From positions 868,001 through 932,000 of the forward strand of contig JAAXNY010000001.1 in NCBI GenBank assembly GCA_013420905.1: a stretch of 64,000 nt of DNA, read 5' to 3'. This DNA is from Collybia mongolica. Lineage: Eukaryota > Basidiomycota > Agaricomycetes > Agaricales > Clitocybaceae. The position numbers and the translations under genes were made by a program. The notes below the pieces were generated by a model. It ran no database searches and had not been told where the DNA came from. It was given only the letters and a program-made list of their open reading frames with translations. Below, one piece after another: positions 53,506-64,000 of this stretch (positions are counted from its first letter, which is position 1; every line of letters starts with the position of its first letter).

Positions 53506-54872
53506 ATGGGGATTGAATTCGGGTCCTTCAATGCCATTTGTTCGACGGCCGCGCTCGTGATCTGCCCACTGGTCGGGACAGACCAGGGCATCGAGCCTAC
53601 ATGCTACAGTCGGAATGTTGATGTGGGCGGGACGTTGATTTTTCAACCTTGTGAGTGAGCTCTGTTGCATTATAGAAACTTACTACTCTTCCGTGGCCGA
53701 CATTGTTGACCGACGAACATGCTTAGCTACATCATTCGTTCATATCGTCGCGATAATAATGACCGCTATCATGATATATCACATACGTAGCAAGTACACA
53801 GCCGTTGGTGAGTTCGTTGTATCTTTACTATGTCAGGATCCAGTCATATGTCAATATCAGGTCGCAAGGAGATTGTTACTTTCTTTTGGCTCTACGCCGT
53901 GATAGAGCTCCTCGCCCTCTTCCTGGACTCTGGTATCATACCCACAGCCAATGTCACGTATCCTGTAGGCTACTGTTTGCCTCTTCGTCTAACTTGATCT
54001 CAATTCACACATGTCATAGTGGTTTGCAGCGGTTTACGCAGGCCTAGTTGCGGCTGCGTATTGCTGCCTTCTCGTCAATGGGTTTGTGGGATTCCAATTT
54101 GCCGAGGACGGCACGCCTCTTTCTCTATGGGTGCGTTCTCCCCAGTGCGTTGTTATTTAGCCTGAACTTCATGATGCTACTAGTTCCTCCGCTTATCCTG
54201 TCTCGCCATATTTGGTGTTACGTTCTTTGTGGCCATTGCCACTTTCAAGGGAATAGCGAGCTTCTCTTACGAGAAACCCATCGGCCTCTGGATAATCTAT
54301 ATTCTCTGGCCCCTCATCTGCACTGTCATTTACATTATATCCCAACTGATCCTCGTTTTTCGGACCCTCGATGACCGCTGGCCCATTGGCGACATCGTAT
54401 TCGGTACCGCGTTCTTCGCCATTGCTCAAGTTCTCCTTTTCGCATTCAGCGTCACTATCTGTGATGCCATCAAGCACTACATCGACGGTTTATTCTTCTT
54501 TACGCTATGCATGCTCTTGAGTGTCATGATGGTGTACAAGTACTGGGACAGCATCACCGTGAGTTCTCTCTCTTCGTGCCTACCCTTTTATATCGATCTC
54601 TCTTTTTTCCTAAGCGTGAAGATCTTGAGTTCTCCGTCGGATCCAAAGCAGCCGTTTGGGAAGTCAAAGATCCCTTGCTCGCAGCCCCTAATAGTGCCAG
54701 TGGCCTCGATTACTCAGAAGAGGACACAGCAAGTAATTATCACGGAGGTGCTCCCGCGAGCCTTGTTGGTGGCGTGAGTGGGCAACAGCTCTACTCAAAC
54801 CAGGGCCAAAAAATGGGCTATGGCAGTGGTGGTGGTGGGAGGGGCTACCCTCCTTCCGATGGACGGTATTGA
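53506..54872 (+). CDS. CHS7: Chitin synthase export chaperone Chs7
   Basis: An ER membrane chaperone needed for exit of a class of chitin synthases from the endoplasmic reticulum. Six exons join into 357 codons: 53506-53650, 53727-53807, 53861-53964, 54020-54130, 54184-54558, 54615-54872. All introns are GT-AG, 53-76 bp. Start ATG has a good context (TACCATGGG). Family hallmarks: N-terminal [96 protein letters not shown] block, [38 protein letters not shown]. About seven hydrophobic segments fit the family. The Gly-rich tail ([17 protein letters not shown]) is less conserved. It converges with PSD1. Confidence 0.95.
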
Positions 54873-55257
54873 GTTATTTAGGTTTTCTTCCGGACTTTAC
54901 TCGTTGAGCTAGCTCTCTTTTACGACCCAGATAGATACATGTATGGATTTCTTCAATAATCAAATGTTTGCGCAGTACATGATCAACCTTTTTTTTATTC
55001 AAGCCAGACTCTGACATCCCAGCCATATAAACCTCGTTCAATAATGTGTAATAGTATATACAGATGCAATGGATGAACATCGACTACGATCATTACGGTG
55101 ATCAATAAACAGATGAGGCACTCGTCCATGTTGAAGATCGAGTAAAACTACACTTAACTTCCGTGTAAGGAGGCACTATAGTACGCCCTCCTATTCTGTT
55201 CCTGCTTAAGGTCTCAGTAGGTATAATCTACATGCAGCACGACGAACCAAACTCCAT
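54873..55257. other. CHS7-PSD1 convergent 3' spacer
   Basis: 385 bp between two stop codons. It should hold both 3' UTRs. AATAAT/AATAAA-type signals occur (for example AATAAT near 54955 and CAATAAACAG near 55104). No gene. Confidence 0.6.
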
Positions 55258-57117
55258 CTAATCTTTCTTCACCTTCTCCAGGACGTCTCCAAGCCTCTCC
55301 CCGACCTTCACTTTCTGGCCTGCTTGCACTGAAAACTCGAAGTTATTTGGGGCCTCGAACACAAGGACAATTGTGCTGCCAAGGCAAAACCCGCCCATTT
55401 CTTGGGCAGCGATGAGAGGTTGGCCGTTCAAAATTGGTGAGGCTGCAGAGTATACAGCTTCAGAGTACGTCCCTGGCGGTGGTGGGCGTCCGCGAACATT
55501 TGTTCGGAGAGCCTATGATAGACAAGTGAGTCTATGAAATAGTCAAAGAAACACTCGCATACCTGGTCAAAGTTGATCTTGATACTACCAACGTTAGTCG
55601 CGCCAACAGGCACCATACCAAAGAAACCGTGCTTCCACCGACCGAGGAGGGCGACACGCTCATTCAGGACAAAAAGATTCTCTAAGCGCTTAGCCATGTA
55701 CGGCGACACCGAATATAACTCGCCTAAATACTCGTTTAGTGCTATACGGATAATACGGCAGTTCCACTCACCAACGAAGTGTCGCCGCTTCTCCACCACC
55801 CACGCCGTCGGGCTATGGAATCTATGGTAATCCCCAGGCGCTAGATAGATGACTGCAAAGAATAGGGAGTTCCCTGGTTTTACAGACGTCCCAGATGTGC
55901 TCCTTCTTTTCAATGTGCCGTTTCCAGACGGCTTGACCCCCATCTCTAGCGCAACCGAGGCATCATGTACCAGCGTCTCCTGCAAACTCCGCTCCGGCTC
56001 CACAACCGAAGCATCAATCTGTGCCCCGAACTTCTTTGGGGGCGCAGGCGGACCGTCGGGCGACGCTTCGTCCGTTGGGGTCGAACTACCAGGCGATCCA
56101 GGGGTCGAGGTACCGCCAATAAGCTGGTCGAGGGTGTACTCGATTCCATTCACGTTAGCAAACTCCCGGTCATCAACGATGGACATGTCCCGGTTATGTT
56201 CACTAGGCTGGGTGGAAGTGATCGAAGAAGGTGAGCCGGGACGTTCGACACCGAGGAGCGCATCGAGAGAGTAAGTGATGCCCTTGACCTGCTCGATGTG
56301 CAGATCCTTAATGGTACCAAAGTGGAGCATGGTGCCATCTGCAGGGCTGACAAGAACCGCTGGATCCACAGGGCGCGCGCCATCCTTGAGTTTTCTATAG
56401 AAGAACGCGCCAAGACTGGGATAAGACCTGAGATCTGTAGGTTCTATCTCATCTAAGTTGCAACCAAACGCATAGGCGTAGAGACGGAAACCATAAGGAC
56501 GGAACCAGACAGGAAGTTCAAGGGAGTTGACATAGCCCCAGAGGCGGGACATATTCCGCAGCGGTAGGGCGCCAATGACATGAACCTTGAGTGAATTATG
56601 AGAGGGATTTCGTAAAATGAACATACGCAACGCACTTGCCAGGGACCCTTGAGTTTGATGACCTCCATTCCATCCTCATCCAAATGGACCTCTTTCGATG
56701 CCCGTTTAGCTTTTTTCCGGTACTGGATAGCCACCAGCAAGAGTGCCCCAACAGCCAGAGGTAGCGGGTACCACTTTGTCGGCGTCTCTGTCCATGCATT
56801 GATTAGTTTTCCTGCATACAAAATCAGCTGTTAGACACGCAAAGGAAAAAGAGAGGATATTACATACGGTACAGCGGCAATCCAAGGGCGCTCGTGGTCT
56901 GAAATCCCCCGCCCCCACTCGAGTTCTCACCACCATTCTTCGTCGAATAGGCTCTGCGCCTGACAGTCCTTATAAGGGCAGAAGTCTTATTCGTGCTGTG
57001 GACCCAGCACTTGGCAAATGCAGACGATGCCGACGCAGAAGAGGCATTGATAACTTTGGATGCGGCATACAGGGGTCTTCTCCCTTTAGTAAGGATGTTT
57101 TTTCTGGAGAAGAGCAT
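55258..57117 (-). CDS. PSD1: Mitochondrial phosphatidylserine decarboxylase proenzyme
   Basis: Converts phosphatidylserine to phosphatidylethanolamine at the inner mitochondrial membrane. Four exons (57117-56868, 56811-56636, 56585-55563, 55512-55258) give 567 aa; introns are 50-56 bp, GT-AG. The N-terminus is a basic, Ser/Ala-rich presequence (RTVRRRAYSTKN) and one membrane segment follows at about 98-113 (PLPLAVGALLLVAIQY). The core has VHVIGALPLRNMSRLWG, YPSLGAFFYRKLKDGARP, SPADGTMLHFG, LAPGDYHRFHSP, FVLNERVALLG and GFFGMVPVGATNVGSI. The self-cleavage motif LGST is at 527-530, so Ser529 becomes the pyruvoyl group. A Ser/Thr/Pro-rich insert of about 120 aa separates the SPADG and YLAPGD blocks. 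Confidence 0.96.
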
Positions 57118-57722
57118 GAGCGATCGTTCGGTTTATGGTCTGGACATGAATTGGAAAGTGGGGATGGAGTGCAAGCCTTGCTGGCTCGGCTAAAAGGTGG
57201 TGGCACCTACGAATTAAACGTCCGCGAAATCACCCGGTCCATTAGTGGCATGATGACAAGGGCTTAAGTTGGACGGGATTTATGTAGCAATTTCACCTGG
57301 CTGCTCACTGCAAGAAATGTCGGCACGCGACATGATGTATGAATAACTGAATAAGCTCCGATTCCCGTTTCGTGGCATCGGCTGGAAATATCATAGATGC
57401 TGAGAGATCGAAGCATAATTCGAAGCAAGCGGCGTGTGGAATTATTACATGGGAACTGACAGTGTAATCTAAATGTCAGAAGAAAAAAAAGAGCTGCGTA
57501 GAGTATTAGCTAGGTCGTCTGAGGCTCGTGAGCAGTCGTGACAAGTCATGGCAGTCATCAAAGGTCGTCACAAATAATGTGGGGTTATCGTGGAAGGTTG
57601 CGTATGAGTGATGGGGAATGGGATAAATAATGCAATCCAGCCAGCAAGAACTGTGAAATCCGTAAGAGAACAAAAACAACAAAAAAAAACACATAAGTAG
57701 TGAAGAATTGGGGCCACAAGGC
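57118..57722. other. PSD1 upstream region
   Basis: 605 bp between the PSD1 start and the stop of the next minus-strand gene. It holds the PSD1 promoter. No ORF with support, no RNA gene seen. Poly(A) stretches near 57480 and 57680 are probably 3' UTR features of the neighbour. Confidence 0.5.
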
Positions 57723-58362
57723 TCATGACTTGGCATATCCAACAGAGCTAGGCGGCCGTGAGTTAGCACTTTCGCTTTGGCCGCGCGGTCGACCCTCTAT
57801 TGATGGCGCTGTTGGTGAGCGCTTTGAAGGGATTGCGAGATCGTCATGTGGACGCGCAAAAAAGTCATCTTCGCCTTCGTAAGGAGACGACGACGCGTTT
57901 ATCTGTGGGTTATGGTCAGGCGAATTCCACGCAGTATGAGGATAAGGGTTGAAAGTATGCGACATCACGCGATCGTGAATGGCAAGAAAGAGAAACGCCA
58001 CTCACCCACTGGCCCAGCACATCGGCCACTCGGGATGCCTCCTCCTGGCTAAACCTGGTTTCCGTGCCCTTCTCTGCATGTAGCCTCAGCAGCTCGCTCA
58101 ACGACCGCTTTCCCTGCGCATGTATATTTCCTGATCCCTCTCTTGTATTGGCTCTTGTCCTCCCTGGCGTGGCGCCGTCATCTGCAGGAAATACCACAGA
58201 ATTACGCGGGGTGGCGCTAAGATTTTTTGGTGGGAGATTCATAGAGTTGGAAAGTGATGATGTCTCCGAGTCCATGGAGAGTGAGCGATCCCAATCTTCA
58301 TTCTGGGAGTCGGTGGAGTTTAGAGAGAGGGTGGAGAGAGAGAAATCAATCTCTTCTGGCAT
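57723..58362 (-). CDS. Unrecognised 178-aa protein
   Basis: Two exons, 58362-58006 (119 codons) and 57902-57723 (60 codons with stop), joined by a 103-bp intron GTGAGT...CCACAG in phase 0. The N-terminal half is Ser-rich and acidic (FSLSTLSLNSTDSQNEDWDR) and likely disordered. A basic/helical block SLSELLRLHAEKGTETRF, then SQEEASRVADVLGQW spans the splice junction and is followed by ASSSPYEGEDDFFARP. The helix and the SPYEGEDDFF block look like conserved functional sequence. The C-terminus is polar. No signal peptide or membrane segment. Function unknown. Divergent with NCL1. Confidence 0.8.
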
Positions 58363-58993
58363 GAAGGGCGGAACGGAGAATGGGTGAAGGGGGGGAGGAG
58401 GAAAGGTTGATGCAGACGGACGCGAAAAAATGAATTCAGTGGAAATGAGATGTAAGTCAAACTAAACAAAAACCAACGCACGGATCGGCATTCGGATCCC
58501 GGAGCTGCTCAATAACCAAACTACCCGGAAATGCAACTTTGAGGTTGTCTGCATAGACCATCCTGTACCTAGCATTCGACCCTAGCCACAGACGTCAAGC
58601 TCATGGAATTACTATTATTTTACGCGCTGCGAAACATGCAGTGGGGCATATTTTAGTTTACTTACTTCTACATTTAATGCTGGCGTGGGAAGGATCTTCC
58701 GAAATATATATTTGACCTACCAAAACAGAAGGTACGTCGTGTCAAGATAAGTATGTAGGCAGTATGCCTTTGGGATCTTGGGCCTCAATCCTTCACATTT
58801 GACCCACTATACGAAGTATACATTCGATTCCACGTTCATAAACTCCGGACTGACCGGGATGTCGAAACACTTCATAGTACTTGGGAATTAACGCGAGACC
58901 CAATGTTAACCGAGGTCACGCCTTCTGATCAAAGCGATCACTTGCCTCCACAAAAAAATCGTTCGCCATCGACGAATTCTAGTATATTCTCCC
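58363..58993. promoter_or_regulatory. Divergent promoter between the unknown gene and NCL1
   Basis: 631 bp separate the two start codons, so both promoters lie here. No TATA box is evident. I see no further gene or tRNA. Confidence 0.5.
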
Positions 58994-62008
<3,015 letters not shown>

Positions 62009-62140
62009 ACCCTTGATAGACCATAGGGCAGACATTATATGGGTCATAGTATATTTACAAAGCAACGCGGGTATTATACATTGTGTCCCGGCAGAGAGTA
62101 ATATAAAACCGGGGGAAAAGAAGCGACCGAGGACCCTAGC
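62009..62140. other. NCL1-MSH2 convergent spacer
   Basis: Only 132 bp between stop codons, so the two transcripts probably overlap at their 3' ends. AATATAAAAC near 62099 is the only polyadenylation-like element seen. Confidence 0.5.
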
Positions 62141-63956
62141 TTATAGGGAGGAGAGGACTGATTGCAGCCACCGATTATTCTCTATACGTGGGCGGAACTG
62201 TTCGAGGCATGTTTTCAGCTCTTGGACTTGGACTTCAGGATCTTGATCATCGTCGCCTGCCATCACGACGTCCTCGCTGTCATCTCGAGAGCCACGGGCT
62301 GACCATACACGAAGGAATTCTTCCATCACCTGAATTCCCTCTTCTGTCACCTCCTTGGGTATTTGATCATCCTTGTCCTTGTCATCTGTAGTGGTCTGTC
62401 AGTCAACCTCTACACACGCACAGAAGTGAATTGGCCTTGCCATTTCCAAAGTCCTCGAGTTCGTCCGCTTTTCGTTTCGCGAGCTGTACCAAATGTATAA
62501 GGAGATGTAAGTCGATGGTTGGGTTGAGTGGAACTTGCCTTGACAACGATCTCGGGAAAGTTTGCGAGCTCAGCAACATGGATACCGAAACTCTGGTCGG
62601 ATATGCCTATCGTCAACGTCAGAATGCAGTCCATTGACGGAGGGCTATGTATACGCACCGGGCTCGACTTTGTAGAGCAAGGTGATGTCTCTGTCTTGAG
62701 TTTTTGTACCTGTCGAGGTTACGTGTGCTACGACATGCAAATTCTTTACGTGCGAAAGTTGTTGGTCGAGAGCCGTTAGTTCGTGGAAATGGGTAGCAAA
62801 GAGGCAGAACGCATGGATCTCGGATGCAATGTGCCTTTATGGTCATGAGTTGAACCATGCAACAAGCGTATAGAAAATTCCTCACTCGGAGATTGCCCAG
62901 GCAAGGCCAAATCCATCATATGTAGAAGTACCTTGTAGATTAATTAGCTTTCTAATACTATTCCGTTTTTTACGATCGGCCCTCACCTCGTCCGAGCTCA
63001 TCAATAATGATCAAAGAATCCTTTGTAGCGGACTAAATTTTGAAAATTAGTGAATTGTATGATTCCCCGGCGAGCACGTACCCGAAGGATTGTCGCTGTC
63101 TCCAGCATCTCAGCCATAAAAGTCGATACACCTTTTAGTTGACTATCTCCAGCTCCTACACGACATAGTATGGAGTCGAATACGGGCACTTGGGCTTCAG
63201 AACAGGGGACGAAAGACCCAGTTTGAGCCATGAGAGCTATTACTCCGACTTGACGGATGTATGTTGACTTTCCACCCATGTTAGGACCCGCTGGAAGTAT
63301 ATTAGCAACAATGAAATATAATAATGAGATGAGTCAGAGTACTGATGATATGAAACTCGCTTTTCCCTAGGGGTGGTAACATGGTTTAGGACTTGAACCA
63401 TTGTGAAGAAGCGCACAGTACCTTTGATCATCTCAACATCGTTTGGGATGAAGGAGACATCATCCTGTACTTCCAAACAGGGATGCCTCGCATCTCGTAG
63501 AATAAGGCTCCCGGTACCTGTAATCCGAATGAGTGGATAGAAAATGCATATCACTGGAAAGAACCTTTTTCTATGACTTTCGGTTTAACATATGCCTCAG
63601 GGGCATTCACAGCAACATGCGCCAAGCTATACAACAACTGAACAAGGTTCGGAGGACGAATACTGGGAAATACCTACCTCAAGATGACATCAAGGTGGGC
63701 AACTACGATGTCGAGAGATTCTAAAACCGGTGTATACGTTGCTTGCAAAGGTTTAAACCTATGATCAAGGGAAAGAGAGTAGCAACATACAGGCTATGTT
63801 CACAACTTCCTTCACGAGCCCGCTCTGTGTCCTTGTGTAATTTTGCGATAGCTCCGCAAAATCTTCAGCGAGACTTTTGAGTTTCTTTGTTGTGAAAAAG
63901 GTCCCGCTCTTGGTTGTTCCAAGCTCGATGTACTTCTTAGAGAGCCCTTTCGCGTC
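62141..63956 (-). CDS. MSH2: DNA mismatch repair protein Msh2, C-terminal part
   Basis: A MutS-family ATPase that binds mismatches with Msh6 or Msh3. The 5' part lies beyond the window. Exons seen (high to low): 63956-63791, 63741-63678, 63626-63565, 63517-63422, 63366-63343, 63290-63082, 63032-62989, 62931-62886, 62834-62659, 62606-62539, 62483-62441, 62385-62141. Motifs: [56 protein letters not shown], Walker [34 protein letters not shown], Walker [48 protein letters not shown]. The 24-nt exon 63366-63343 supplies EFHIIT before the P-loop. Two introns (62484-62538, 62386-62440) start with GC, not GT. The C-terminus [11 protein letters not shown] is usual. Confidence 0.95.
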
Positions 63957-64000
63957 CTGTATAGGCATGGTAAGACAAGTCCAATTCTAATTTCCTTGGA

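Noticed and set aside
54193..54477. Minus-strand acidic ORF of 94 codons across CHS7 exon 5
   Set aside because: It is antisense to well supported Chs7 coding sequence.
57980..58400. Plus-strand ORFs opposite the unknown 178-aa gene
   Set aside because: The minus-strand frame has a start, a phase-0 intron and conserved-looking blocks. The plus-strand frames have none.

Overview
The window comes from a filamentous basidiomycete, most likely a mushroom-forming Agaricomycete with a repeat-rich genome. The protein-coding genes at the right end have many 43-60 bp GT-AG introns. The left 53 kb is filled with Copia, chromovirus Gypsy, non-LTR, Tc1/mariner, pogo-like, Helitron and KDZ/CxC-type sequences. 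I do not name a species.

Regions 1-53,300 (repeat-rich, AT-rich, no intact host gene). Two families of old non-coding repeats form the background. R1 has a hairpin at one end and a 70-bp palindrome. R2 has copies near 3 kb, 21 kb and 51 kb. Younger elements are nested in them. Copia A (3378-9032, minus, TSD AGGTG) sits in R2. Copia C (9882-12760) is truncated by Copia B (12761-18392, plus). A and B are nearly identical and inverted, and they share the same pol frameshift. Then follow a truncated unknown two-exon gene, an R1 copy, a pogo-like remnant, a Gypsy solo LTR (TSD GATAT) and a second solo LTR related to the Copia A/B LTR. A KDZ/CxC5-type gene with a large low-complexity companion lies on the minus strand at 24.2-28.0 kb. 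A non-LTR element (28.2-31.1 kb, poly(A) tail at 40.6 kb) is split by a 9.4-kb Gypsy chromovirus (31083-40442, TSD GGTCC). The middle of that Gypsy element has been replaced by a Tc1 element and an R1 copy, and the R1 copy holds another DDE element. A Helitron with an intact 1654-codon RepHel ORF (42.0-48.0 kb) and a second Tc1 element (48455-50231) are nested in a further R1 copy. A leucine-rich-repeat-like relic ends the region.

Regions 53,300-64,000 (gene-dense). Five host genes are packed with 0.1-0.6 kb gaps: CHS7 (+, chitin synthase export chaperone), PSD1 (-, mitochondrial phosphatidylserine decarboxylase), an unrecognised 178-aa protein (-), NCL1/TRM4 (+, tRNA m5C methyltransferase, 14 exons) and the 3' part of MSH2 (-, mismatch repair ATPase, cut by the window edge). 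They serve unrelated housekeeping roles: cell-wall synthesis, phospholipid synthesis, tRNA modification and DNA repair. Exon joins were inferred by hand from splice signals and reading-frame continuity.

Most element ORFs are broken in one way: CGA to TGA nonsense codons, or G-to-A loss of catalytic aspartates. The Helitron ORF is the only long transposon ORF with no interruption.
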